64,000 nucleotides of DNA from Streptomyces sp. NRRL F-5135. Lineage in GTDB: Bacteria; Actinomycetota; Actinomycetes; Streptomycetales; Streptomycetaceae. The translations under genes were made by a program, and so were the position numbers. Numbering within the stretch: the first letter of the stretch is position 1; the number at the start of each line of letters is the position of its first letter. The DNA lies in assembly GCF_000719775.1 (NCBI RefSeq), contig NZ_JOHR01000001.1:1-64000 (forward strand). The letters are read 5' to 3'. Shown here piece by piece: positions 9,022-18,285 of the stretch. The notes beneath the pieces are model-generated. The model was not told the DNA's origin. It made no database searches and saw nothing but the letters and a program-made list of their open reading frames with translations.

Positions 9022-9666
9022 ATGAGCGGATTACGGATGACCGGACGTCTCAGATCGCTGGCCCTCGTCCTGGCCGCAGGCGCATTCATGGTCGGCGGTC
9101 TGTCCAGTACAGCGGTGTACGCGTCGGAAGCCGCCCCGCTGAGCGCCGAACCGCAGCTCGGCATCCAGTTCAACCCCGACGGCACGGGTCAGTGTGAAGG
9201 GAGGACCGGGGAGCAGTGGGCCGCCTCGCCGAACTGGACGGAGGCCATCCGCTTCGACACCGACAACCGTCCCGGCGGCTGTCAGCTGGCGTTCGGCGTC
9301 ACCGACCCGGACGGCACCCTCGCGGGCTCCTCCATCAGCTACCAACTCACCCGCAGCGCCGGCGGTGTAGGCCAGTGCGGGGACAACCTGGGTGTCAACG
9401 CGGTGCCGATGCTGCCGATCCCGGTGTTCGGGGCGCCGGTCAGGGTCGACACCGACAGCCAGCCGGGCTGGTGCAACCTCACTTTCGCCGTGACAGGCAG
9501 GATCGTCCTCGACGTTCAGCTCTATGCCGACGGTGACGCGGGCCAGTGCTCGGACGCCTCGCCCATGACCCACTCGGTCTTCGCAGGCTCTCCGGTCACA
9601 GTGAAGATCGACACCGACGGACGCCCCGGCGGCTGCCAGTTCCTGCTGCGCCTGCGGCACTTCTAA
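9022..9666 (+). CDS. Secreted protein with three Cys-pair repeats
   Basis: A 214-residue precursor from ATG 9022 (GAGGAGAC 7 bp upstream). A Sec signal peptide (RSLALVLAAGAFMVGGLSS) ends near VYASEA. The mature part is three tandem modules, each with a GQC motif followed by DTD-x-x-PG-x-C: DGTGQCEG with FDTDNRPGGCQLAF, VGQCGDN with VDTDSQPGWCNLTF, and DAGQCSD with IDTDGRPGGCQFLL. The two cysteines of each module probably form a disulfide. I do not know the family; repeated small beta modules in a secreted protein suggest binding to a polymer or cell surface. It stands alone, with more than 250 bp free on the left and a gene relic on the right. Confidence 0.75.
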   Translation: MSGLRMTGRLRSLALVLAAGAFMVGGLSSTAVYASEAAPLSAEPQLGIQFNPDGTGQCEGRTGEQWAASPNWTEAIRFDTDNRPGGCQLAFGVTDPDGTLAGSSISYQLTRSAGGVGQCGDNLGVNAVPMLPIPVFGAPVRVDTDSQPGWCNLTFAVTGRIVLDVQLYADGDAGQCSDASPMTHSVFAGSPVTVKIDTDGRPGGCQFLLRLRHF

Positions 9667-9839
9667 CACCCCGTACACCCGGTTCCGTGCCACGTCTGCG
9701 GTGCGGCGCCCCTCCGGGACTCAGGTGCCGGGCCGCGTGCCCCGTCGCGGTCCGGCACCTGTGCCCGGCCTCATTACGCCCTGGCCGGCAGAGCTCTGGC
9801 CGAGGCCCGCCGCCGCGACGACGGCCCAGGACCAGCTCG

Positions 9840-10180
9840 TCGCCGACGCGGCCCCGCTGCACCCTGCTCTCCCGCCGCCTCCGCTCCTCCGCCATGACCA
9901 CCACCGCCGCCCGCCAACTCGGCGAGCACAGCATCGCTCAGACCGACCACTTCGTCGCCGACAAACTCCGCCGCACCCCCGACACCCCTTTCATCCACGA
10001 CGAGGCCCGCACCGCCGAGACCGACCACCAGGACATCGTCCTGGACGCCCAGGCCCCGCCGACCCCGCCATCCGCGAGAAGACGATCGGGGCCCGACATC
10101 TGCCCACCGGGTTGAGCGACATGGACACCTCGCTCCGTCTGCTGTTCCAGGCCATCCCCAACCAGTCCGCCCACCCCAAC
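9840..10180 (+). pseudogene. Frameshifted relic of unknown function
   Basis: Two frames with near-perfect C/G third positions abut at about 10063. The first reads TTTAARQLGEHSIAQTDHFV, ADKLRRTPDTPFIHDEARTA and ETDHQDIVLDAQ; the second continues PADPAIREKTIGARHLPTGL and SDMDTSLRLLFQAIPNQ. They look like one helical protein broken by an indel. No start site or known domain is visible. The remainder of 9667-10282 shows nothing else. Confidence 0.4.
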
Positions 10181-10282
10181 CGAAAGTACGGATCGGCCCG
10201 GGCGGGAGCCCGGTGGGCCCAGCGCTGTTCGCGCTCCTGATGGGGCGCGGGTGCCGGTCCTCACACTTGCTTCCGCCGAGTC

Positions 10283-11215
10283 TCAATCGTCTTCGGTGAT
10301 GAATTCGGTCAGCGCGGCAGCGACGGCATCGGGCTGTTCATCGGGGATGAAGTGTCCTGCGTCCGGCACGACGATCCCGGTGGCGTGGTCGGCCCACGGC
10401 CTGATGGAAGCTGCCATGTCGGGGATGGAGCCGTGGCTGCTGGAGATGCCGAGAACCGGGACCGTCAGGCGCTGTTGTTCCAGCGCTTCGTGGTTCTTCC
10501 GCGCCGACTCGGCGGCGTCCCGGTAGTAGGCCAGGGATGCACGGAGACCGCCGCCGGCGGCCACGGACGCGGCGTACCGCTCAATTTCGGCGTCATCGAA
10601 GGTGTCGGAGGAGAGGGTCTTGACCTTCAGGAACCAGCCGACGTACTCCCGTTCGCGGCCGGCGAGCAGTGCCTCGGGCAGGTCGGGCACGAGGTGGAAG
10701 GCGAAGTGCCAGGTCTTCCACGCCTGCTCGGGGTCGGTCGGAATGGCGTCAGGGAGTGTGATGCCCGGGATGCCGGCGTCGAGCAGTGCCAGGCCACGCA
10801 ACCGGCTCTGGTGCTTCAAGGCGAGGGAAAAGGCGACCCACGCGCCGATGTCGTGGGCGACCAGCCAGTATGTCGAGACTCCGAGCGCCTTGACCGCGGC
10901 ATGGACGTGCGCAGCGACCGTGTGCGTGTCGTAGCTGATGTCCGGGCGTTCGGAGTGGCCCTGGCCGGGCAGGTCGATCGCGATGACGTGGAATCGGTCG
11001 GCCAGGTTCGGCATCACCTTGCGCCATGCCCACCAGGTCTGCGGGAACCCGGCGAGCAGCACGACGGCTGGACCGTCCGGCTGACCGCCCTCAACCGCGT
11101 GAAGCCGGACGCCACCCGCGTCGACCCAACGGTGGGTGAAACCGGCCAGGTCAGGCAGCGGCAGGTCGCGAACCGGGTTGCCGGAGACACGAGGGGCGCT
11201 TGCGGGGTCATTCAT
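10283..11215 (-). CDS. Alpha/beta hydrolase, epoxide hydrolase-like
   Basis: A 310-residue enzyme from ATG 11215, with a strong GGAGGAG ribosome site. The alpha/beta-hydrolase core shows LLAGFPQTWWAWRKVMPNLA (oxyanion strand), the nucleophile elbow VAHDIGAW with Asp122 and the C-terminal DAGHFIPDEQP with the catalytic His. An Asp nucleophile is typical of epoxide hydrolases and haloalkane dehalogenases rather than esterases. Its start overlaps the end of the upstream MFS gene by 8 bp, so both are co-transcribed and translationally coupled, presumably under the divergent TetR regulator at 12021. A detoxification role for a hydrophobic substrate is inferred. Confidence 0.85.
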   Translation of the reverse strand: MNDPASAPRVSGNPVRDLPLPDLAGFTHRWVDAGGVRLHAVEGGQPDGPAVVLLAGFPQTWWAWRKVMPNLADRFHVIAIDLPGQGHSERPDISYDTHTVAAHVHAAVKALGVSTYWLVAHDIGAWVAFSLALKHQSRLRGLALLDAGIPGITLPDAIPTDPEQAWKTWHFAFHLVPDLPEALLAGREREYVGWFLKVKTLSSDTFDDAEIERYAASVAAGGGLRASLAYYRDAAESARKNHEALEQQRLTVPVLGISSSHGSIPDMAASIRPWADHATGIVVPDAGHFIPDEQPDAVAAALTEFITEDD

Positions 11216-11933
11216 AATTCTCCTCCACTGGTGTGAAGTGTGTCGACGGTCTGCTGGAAGCGTCACGTGTGCTGGTTGATTCGGTACGGCGGCCGAGGGC
11301 GAGTCCCACGAGCGCAGCGGACACGATGAGAGCAGCGAGCACGGTGCTGGAGATGACCAGCCAGAAGACGCCGGCGAAGGCGCACGTCGCCAGGTAGCAC
11401 CAGAACACGGTGTGGATCGGTGCCGTGACGCGTTGCGCCAGGACGCCCGCGGCGACGACGCCGAGACTCAGGCCGCCGATGTTGGCCGCGGTGCTCAGCA
11501 CGGCTGCCGTCCTGCGCCCGCGCACGAGTTCCGCGATCGCCGACGTTGCCGTCGCGATGATGAGCCCGGTCGCCACGCCGTTCAGCACACGCGAGATCAG
11601 CAGGACCGTGAGGCCGTCTGCCCGTGCAAATCCCAGAGTGCTCAGCGCCGTGAGGGCGAGCGACAGCGCGAGAACGGGACGGCGGCCAATGGCGTCGGAC
11701 ATGGCACCGGCCACGACCGGGGTGCCGACGACTCCGACGGCGTAGGCGATGAACACGACAACGGTGGCGAGCGGTCCGAAGCCGAATTGCGAGGCCGACA
11801 GCACGTACAGCGGCGTCGTCAGTGTTCCGCCCGCCATGACAACGGTGCAGACGAACGCGATGGCGCCGACCGCGAGCCCGCGGTGCGCGTGTCGCTGCGC
11901 TGTGCGGTCTGCGGGGCATCCGGCCATGATCAT
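11208..11933 (-). CDS. MFS transporter, internally deleted
   Basis: A 241-residue protein; MFS carriers usually have about 400 residues and 12 helices. The first half is a normal N-terminal MFS bundle (six helices, with the loop motif GAMSDAIGRRPVL between helices 2 and 3). Directly after helix 6 (CYLATCAFAGVFWLVI) the sequence jumps to STVLAALIVSAALVGLALG, which looks like a final helix 12 plus tail. About 150 residues of the C-terminal bundle are missing without a frameshift, so transport activity is doubtful while the coupling to the downstream hydrolase is kept. An alternative start is ATG 11927. Confidence 0.7.
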   Translation of the reverse strand: MIMAGCPADRTAQRHAHRGLAVGAIAFVCTVVMAGGTLTTPLYVLSASQFGFGPLATVVVFIAYAVGVVGTPVVAGAMSDAIGRRPVLALSLALTALSTLGFARADGLTVLLISRVLNGVATGLIIATATSAIAELVRGRRTAAVLSTAANIGGLSLGVVAAGVLAQRVTAPIHTVFWCYLATCAFAGVFWLVISSTVLAALIVSAALVGLALGRRTESTSTRDASSRPSTHFTPVEENYE

Positions 11934-11946
11934 GCCTTCACCCTAA

Positions 11947-11976
11947 CCCATCTTGAACTGATTGGTTCAAGATGGG
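11947..11976. promoter_or_regulatory. Perfect palindromic TetR operator
   Basis: CCCATCTTGAAC, six bases, GTTCAAGATGGG: a perfect 12-bp inverted repeat in the 87-bp gap between the divergent MFS/hydrolase operon and the TetR gene. It begins 14 bp before the MFS start, so a bound repressor would cover both promoters. This is the expected site for the TetR protein starting at 12021. Confidence 0.8.
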
Positions 11977-12020
11977 ATGATGGTCTCCACCAAGAAGGCG
12001 GAGCGGGAGGGAGGCACGGC

Positions 12021-12611
12021 ATGGCAGGCAAGAAGCGGTTCGACATCGCCACGGCGCTCGACGCCGCGATGGTCCAGTTCTGGCGGGCCGGCTACGCGGA
12101 CACGTCGGTGGACGACCTGTCCCGGGCGACCGGACTCAACCGCAGCTCCATCTACTCCTCCCTCGGCGACAAGGACACGCTGTTCATACGCTGCCTGGAG
12201 CGCTACACCACGCGTTACGGAGACAAGTACGACGCCGCGTTGTCCTGCGCCGCCGACCGGCCCCTGGCAGCCGCGCGGGCGTTCTTCGACATCACCCTGG
12301 AACGCATCGCGGACCCCGGTCTGCCCGATGGATGCCTGGTGGCCCAAACCGTCATGGCGACCCCAGTGCTGAGCGCGAGCGTCGCGGCGCGCGCACGGGA
12401 GGCAATCGGCTTCCAGCACACCCGGCTACGCGCCGCGCTGAAGGCCGGCCGACTGCACGACGAGGCGGCCGAGTCCTTCGCGACCCACCTTGCGGCCGTG
12501 AACCAGTCCCTCGCCGTCATGAGCAGAGCCGGAACAAGCACGGAGCAGTTGCGCGCCATCGTCGACGTGACTCTTGACGCACTTGGGCAGACTCTCAGCG
12601 CGAGCGACTGA
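12021..12611 (+). CDS. TetR/AcrR-family regulator of the MFS/hydrolase pair
   Basis: A 196-residue regulator from ATG 12021, with GGGAGGGAGG 6 bp upstream. The N-terminal HTH reads VDDLSRATGLNRSSIYSSLG, followed by DKDTLFIRCLERY. The C-terminal domain (from about residue 80) should bind a ligand; it includes PDGCLVAQTVMATPVLS, typical of the TetR_C group of AcrR-like proteins. Position, divergence and the palindrome at 11947-11976 make it the likely repressor of itself and of the MFS/hydrolase operon. Confidence 0.85.
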   Translation: MAGKKRFDIATALDAAMVQFWRAGYADTSVDDLSRATGLNRSSIYSSLGDKDTLFIRCLERYTTRYGDKYDAALSCAADRPLAAARAFFDITLERIADPGLPDGCLVAQTVMATPVLSASVAARAREAIGFQHTRLRAALKAGRLHDEAAESFATHLAAVNQSLAVMSRAGTSTEQLRAIVDVTLDALGQTLSASD

Positions 12612-13139
12612 GATTTGTCCGGCAAAGCGGACTTCGCCATCTGCCTGAGCAGAACCCGCCGTGCGTCAGGGTGCGCGTCGGGGTTCCGGCGATTGCCCGG
12701 ATCGTCCCAGCTTCAGTTGTTGGTTGACGTCGGTGGTGGGCCCTGGAAGCGGGCGAACACGGCCCCTGTGGATCACGGAGTTCTCCACCGTTCAAGATCC
12801 GCGAAGGTCGCCCTGTTCGACAAGGCGTCCTTCCGTCACGTTCTACCGGCGGTAGGAGGCATCGGCACCCGGCCTGGCCGCAGGGGCGGGCCGGGTGCCG
12901 GCGCCCTGTCCGCTGACCGGCACCGCCCCGGCGGGAGGCGTCTGCATGAAGCCGTGTGTCCTCGTGCCGTCGGAAGCGGGTCGGGCGGGTAGGCCGGGAG
13001 CTCCCCGGGTCCCCTGGGCTGCGTCCCTGACCGGCATGGCTTGGGTGGACCCGATCTTGCGTGTGAGCGCCGAGCACTTGTTCGCGCCGAGTTCGCGGCC
13101 CGGCCCGCGCGGGGTCGCACTGGCGATAGCGTGATCCTC
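12612..13139. other. Intergenic stretch, no gene recognised
   Basis: Neither strand shows a recognisable protein. On the minus strand a short segment (GAVFARFQGPPPTSTNN) before about 12720 has coding-like composition, possibly a gene tail, but no family could be assigned. Confidence 0.4.
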
Positions 13140-13940
13140 ATGACGGCTGAAGACGAGGCCCTGGTCGGCGGGATGATGAACGCGGGGGCGGTCTTCCGCC
13201 GGGGTGCGCTGGTTGAGCGCCCGGCGCCGCGCAACGCGCGCGCCCTGCACGCCCATCTCCTCGCGCTGAAGGAACACGGCTTCGACGCGGCGCCGACCCC
13301 TGTCGGCCTCACCTCGGATGGCCGCGAGCATCTGACCTTCATCTCCGGCGACGTGGCTCTGCCGCCGTTCCCGGACTGGGCGATGACGAAGGCTGCCCTC
13401 GAATCGGTGGGGAGCCTGCTGCGGCGCCTGCATGAGACCAGCACGGCTGTCGCGGTCGACCCCCATGCCGAGTGGCCCCGGGACCTGGCCGACCCGGAGG
13501 GGGGAACGATGCTGTGCCACAACGACGTCTGCCCGGACAACGTCGTCTTCCGCGACGGCCGTGCCGCTGCCCTGATCGATTTCGACCTGGCGGCCCCAGG
13601 CCGTCCCCTCTGGGACATCGCCATGACCGCCCGCTACTGGGTGCCCGTGCTCGATCCCGGCTCCGCAGCCGCCTTCTACCCCTCCGGGCTGGATGCGCCC
13701 GCACGGCTGCGGATCCTTGCCGACAGCTATGGCCTCTCGGCGAGGAACCGCGCCGAGTTGCCCGGCGTCATCGAGCAGGCCACGGAGGTCTGCCGGGCCT
13801 TCGTCTCCCGCCGCGTGGCCGACGGTGACCCCGTCTATCTCCAGGCGCTGGCCGCGCTTGGTGGATGGGAACGCTGGGACCGTATACAGACATGGCTGGC
13901 GGACCACCGCAAGACGTTCACGGCTGCCCTGTTGAGCTGA
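13140..13940 (+). CDS. Aminoglycoside-phosphotransferase-like kinase
   Basis: A 266-residue protein with the APH/choline kinase fold. The catalytic loop LCHNDVCPDNVVF gives Asp129 and Asn134, and IDFDLAAPGRPLWDIA supplies the metal-binding Asp147. The phosphate-anchoring Lys region is N-terminal and weak. Family members phosphorylate aminoglycosides, macrolides, choline or homoserine; the substrate here is unknown, and the lack of nearby resistance genes argues against a dedicated antibiotic role. ATG 13140 is chosen; GTG 13131 is possible. No ribosome site is evident, so the transcript may be leaderless. Confidence 0.8.
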   Translation: MTAEDEALVGGMMNAGAVFRRGALVERPAPRNARALHAHLLALKEHGFDAAPTPVGLTSDGREHLTFISGDVALPPFPDWAMTKAALESVGSLLRRLHETSTAVAVDPHAEWPRDLADPEGGTMLCHNDVCPDNVVFRDGRAAALIDFDLAAPGRPLWDIAMTARYWVPVLDPGSAAAFYPSGLDAPARLRILADSYGLSARNRAELPGVIEQATEVCRAFVSRRVADGDPVYLQALAALGGWERWDRIQTWLADHRKTFTAALLS

Positions 13941-14372
13941 CCGATGATGGCCTGGAGTCGAAGGCGGCGCTCGCCCAGGCAGCGGCAGAACCGCGGGCCG
14001 CTGCCGCCGACGGCGGCGAGCAGTTGGCGAAGGACCTGGCCGACCCCGCCTCAGTCCTGTCCCTCATGGGCTGCCCGCCAGTGGGCCGGGCAGACCGCCG
14101 GGGGTGGGTGCGGTCGCGGCTTCTTCGAGCAGCGGACACGCTCGGCCGCCGGCAGCGCGGCCGCGGTCTCGGACGCCTCAGCAGACTCGCCGCGGCCCGC
14201 GCTGCGACCTCGTCGTCGCGAGTTGTCCCCGTACCCCTCCTGAGTGCTTCACCACGTACGGAGTTGTCCGCACCGCCGCTCAGGCCACGTCGGTGTCCCA
14301 TTCGATGGCTCGCGGCTGGGTGACGCGGGTCGGCGCAAGGCCGGGAAAGAGCCATGGGCTGGGCCAGGCTGT
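13941..14372. other. Intergenic stretch, no gene recognised
   Basis: Rich in GC with several long open frames, but none has a ribosome site, a recognisable domain or consistent codon bias. The two flanking genes converge on it. Confidence 0.4.
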
Positions 14373-15080
14373 TCAGTCCGTGCGCGGGTCACTCGGGCCG
14401 ACGCCGCCGCCGGTGAGGCGGGCCTCGAAGCCGTCGAGGATGGACTGGAAGCCGAACTCGAAGGTGCTGTCGGGCGCCGCGGCATACTGCGAGGCGGCTG
14501 GGGTGCCGAGGCGTTCGCGCAGCCGCGGGTATTGCTGGGCGGTCTCGGTGGCGCGAGCCATGGCGTCGGTCATCAATTGCTCGGCATCTGCGCCGTTCTT
14601 GCTCAGCCGACGCTTCAGTGATACCTCCGCGGCGGGGCCGAGTGCGCTGCCGAGCACGAAGGTGAGCACGGTGGCGGCTGCCCGGTCCGCGTCGGCGGCG
14701 GTGAAGCCCGCCTTTTCGTAGATGGCGAGACTGAGATCGTCATGGCGGGCCTGGCCGGGGCCGTGCATGAGATGGCTGCCGAACGCCTGGCCGAGCCAGG
14801 GGTGCCGGTTGAGCATCGCGTGCATGCCGGTGGCCTGGATGGTGGCGGCCGTACGCCAGTCGGTGGCATCGAGATCGGGCTGCTCGATCTCGTACCAGAT
14901 CGCATCGCCGGCGAGCCGGACCAGCTCGTCCTTGGTCTTGATGTGCCAGTAGACGGCTGTGGCGGCCGAGTCGAGCCGTTTGGCCAGGCTACGCATGTTG
15001 AGGCCGTCCAGTCCCTCGTCGTCCAGCAGCTCGATGGCCGCCTGGACGATCCGCTCCGGGGTCAGCGTGTCTCTCGGCAT
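14373..15080 (-). CDS. TetR-family regulator (TetR_C type)
   Basis: A 235-residue regulator from ATG 15080. The HTH covers about residues 5-50 (LTPERIVQAAIELLDDEG, NMRSLAKRLDSAATAVYWHI). The remainder resembles the C-terminal domain of TetR proper (DAIWYEIEQPD, GMHAMLNRHPWLGQAFGSHL), which commonly senses hydrophobic antibiotics. It is divergent from a serine hydrolase 103 bp away, and the gap carries repeated TGAACT-AGTTCA sites, so it probably represses that gene and itself. A longer start at 15113 would run through the operator and is less likely. Confidence 0.85.
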   Translation of the reverse strand: MPRDTLTPERIVQAAIELLDDEGLDGLNMRSLAKRLDSAATAVYWHIKTKDELVRLAGDAIWYEIEQPDLDATDWRTAATIQATGMHAMLNRHPWLGQAFGSHLMHGPGQARHDDLSLAIYEKAGFTAADADRAAATVLTFVLGSALGPAAEVSLKRRLSKNGADAEQLMTDAMARATETAQQYPRLRERLGTPAASQYAAAPDSTFEFGFQSILDGFEARLTGGGVGPSDPRTD

Positions 15081-15095
15081 GGCCACCACCCTACT

Positions 15096-15168
15096 TGAAC
15101 TTAGTTCACGCACAGGCTTGCACTTTGTTCAAATGGCGGCCTACGCTCCCTCTCGTACTTAGTTCAAG
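15096..15168. promoter_or_regulatory. Paired TetR operators and promoter
   Basis: TGAACT-T-AGTTCA (15096-15108) is a perfect palindrome next to the TetR start. An inverted near copy, CTTAGTTCAAG (15158-15168, matching CTTGAACTTAG in 10 of 11 bases), sits just before the serine hydrolase. Between them a promoter toward the hydrolase can be proposed: TTGCAC (15118-15123), an 18-bp spacer, TACGCT (15142-15147), which places the second site at the transcription start. Confidence 0.65.
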
Positions 15169-15183
15169 TCTCTGGGGGAAACG

Positions 15184-16578
<1,395 letters not shown>

Positions 16579-16664
16579 TCCAGCAGGTCAGGTGATCCCG
16601 AGCGGCCGCCCCTCCGGTACCCGAATCAGCGGCAGCAGACCCACGGACGCAACCCGCCACCGCG

Positions 16665-16964
16665 TCAACCTTGGTGCGCGCCCATCCGAACAAGGTGGCG
16701 CACTTCCACTCGTACGCCGACACGGGTCAGGTGCTTGACCGCCCTGTCCTTCTCCTCGACCGGGTTTCCCGTGATCCAGGCGGCTCGGCCCTTCTCGAGG
16801 GCGGGCTTGATGGAAAGCGAGTAGATGCCTGCCGCGTCCTTGCCTATGTAGTCGGAGCCGCGTACCTCGACGGTGCGGATGTCGCCGGCGAGGGCCTGTT
16901 CCCCCATCCGTTTACGGAAGAGGCCCTTGCGTCCGGTGGCCTCCATGGGGGTGTGCTCGTTCAT
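16665..16964 (-). CDS. Small hypothetical protein
   Basis: A 99-residue protein from ATG 16964, preceded by GGAGG at a normal distance; third positions are almost all G/C. It begins NEHTPMEATGRKGLFRKRMG and contains DYIGKDAAGIYSLSIKPALE and KHLTRVGVRVEVRHLVRMG. It is basic and soluble, without membrane segments. No family is recognised. It converges with the serine hydrolase and is followed upstream by a decayed sensor kinase. Confidence 0.65.
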   Translation of the reverse strand: MNEHTPMEATGRKGLFRKRMGEQALAGDIRTVEVRGSDYIGKDAAGIYSLSIKPALEKGRAAWITGNPVEEKDRAVKHLTRVGVRVEVRHLVRMGAHQG

Positions 16965-17039
16965 CAGGCCTCCGGGCCGGCGGCCATAGGCGTAGAGGCT
17001 GCCGCTAAGGGCGAGGACGGCGTCGGCCGCTGTACTGGA

Positions 17040-17545
17040 CGTTCATACCCGAGGGCGCGACTGCCACCTTCGTGGGCATCGGAAACGCGCACACCTGGCC
17101 GGACGCCGTCGCCGTGACGCTGCTGGGCGTGGGCTGGATCGCCATCATCCTGGGGCTGACGCCCGGTATGGCCCGGCTCCAGGAGGGCCTCGGGCGTGAC
17201 CGGGGTCTCGCGGGCGCGCTCTGGCGGTCTCGCCGCGAACTGCGCGGTGCCCTGCCGGATCGACGTGGACGTGCCCGAGCGCTGCGCCGCCTCCGTCGAG
17301 GCGACCGCCTACTTCGTGGTCGCCGAGACCCTGACCAACATCGCCGAGCACAGCGGCGCCCGGCACGCCGTCGTCACGGCACGCGGTGGCGGGGGCCGGC
17401 TCGTGCTGTCCGTCGAGGACGACGGCAGGGGCGGCGCCGGGGGTAACTCCCGGGCTCCGTACCCACCACATCGGGACCATGCTGGAAGCCCGTCTCCGAC
17501 CAGGCGGTGGCCGCCGGTACCCGCGGAAGCGGCCTGACCGGGCCC
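17040..17545 (+). pseudogene. Decayed sensor histidine kinase
   Basis: A sensor-like membrane part (AVAVTLLGVGWIAIILGL) is followed in another frame by the ATP-binding region of a NarL-type kinase: ATAYFVVAETLTNIAEHSGA (N box) and LVLSVEDDGRGGAGG (G1 box). The dimerisation domain with its His is missing, and a possible G2 remnant (GTRGSGLTG) is in a third frame. At least two frameshifts and a large internal deletion make it inactive. Confidence 0.7.
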
Positions 17546-17631
17546 GTGGCCATGCGCGCACCGGGCCGCGGAGCCTTCTTCGACCGGGAGTCCGCCCCGA
17601 CCAGCCGTACCCCTTCCGCGGACGTCGCCTG

Positions 17632-18228
17632 TCACCGCAGCCGGTTGAATGCCTGGTCGGCGTCGGCTACGGCCTCGGGGTGGACGTCGTGGGCGGTCCG
17701 ACCGTCGGCGATCTTCTGCCAGTTGGCCCGGGCGAGCACCCGTTGGACCGCGAGCACCTGGGCGGCTCGCAGGCGTGCCTGGATGCCTTCGCCGAGGGCG
17801 TCCGCCAGCGCCTCCTCGTCCTCGAGCTGGTACCGCGTGAGCCGTCCCGCCAGGCTCGGCGTGGTGAACACCAGCCGATGGAACGCCACCACCTCGGGGT
17901 GGTCGTTGAGGCCGGTGACGGGGTCGTACCGATCGAGGCCGGCCCGGAAGTGCCGGTGCAGCGCCGTTACCGGCTTGATGCCGGACCCGCGGTCTCGTAC
18001 GACGCGTGCCGTCTCGCCCTGGTGGTCCGCGAACCGGTGCAGCACAAGGTCTTCTTTGGTGGGGAAGTACCGGAAGAGGGTCGGCTTGGAGATCTCGGCC
18101 GCCGCGGCGATGTCGTTGACCGAGACGCGGTCGAAGCCGCGCTCCAGGAACAGCGAGACGGCCGCGTCGCCGATGGCGTCGCGCGTCCGCTCCTTCTTGC
18201 GGGCCCGCAGTCCCGTCGGCTCGCTCAT
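17632..18228 (-). CDS. TetR-family regulator of the NmrA-like gene
   Basis: A 198-residue regulator from ATG 18228. HTH: SVNDIAAAAEISKPTLFRYF, then PTKEDLVLHRFADHQ. The C-terminal domain is of the type seen in mycofactocin/MftR-like TetR proteins (TGLNDHPEVVAFHRLVFTTP). It is divergent from the NAD(P)-binding protein at 18283 with only 54 bp between the start codons, so it almost certainly controls that gene and itself. The frame is open far upstream, but the preceding sequence is antisense to the NmrA-like gene and not coding. Confidence 0.85.
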   Translation of the reverse strand: MSEPTGLRARKKERTRDAIGDAAVSLFLERGFDRVSVNDIAAAAEISKPTLFRYFPTKEDLVLHRFADHQGETARVVRDRGSGIKPVTALHRHFRAGLDRYDPVTGLNDHPEVVAFHRLVFTTPSLAGRLTRYQLEDEEALADALGEGIQARLRAAQVLAVQRVLARANWQKIADGRTAHDVHPEAVADADQAFNRLR

Positions 18229-18237
18229 CCGCCCACC

Positions 18238-18285
18238 GTAACATTCATGACCGAGTTGCTTTTTTAACCAGGTAACGTTTTCATG
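18238..18285. promoter_or_regulatory. Divergent promoter region with direct repeats
   Basis: The gap between the TetR gene and the NmrA-like gene holds two direct copies of a GTAAC-TTCATG element: GTAACATTCATG (18238-18249) and GTAACGTTTTCATG (18272-18285), flanking a T-rich stretch. They are candidates for regulator binding. Confidence 0.4.
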
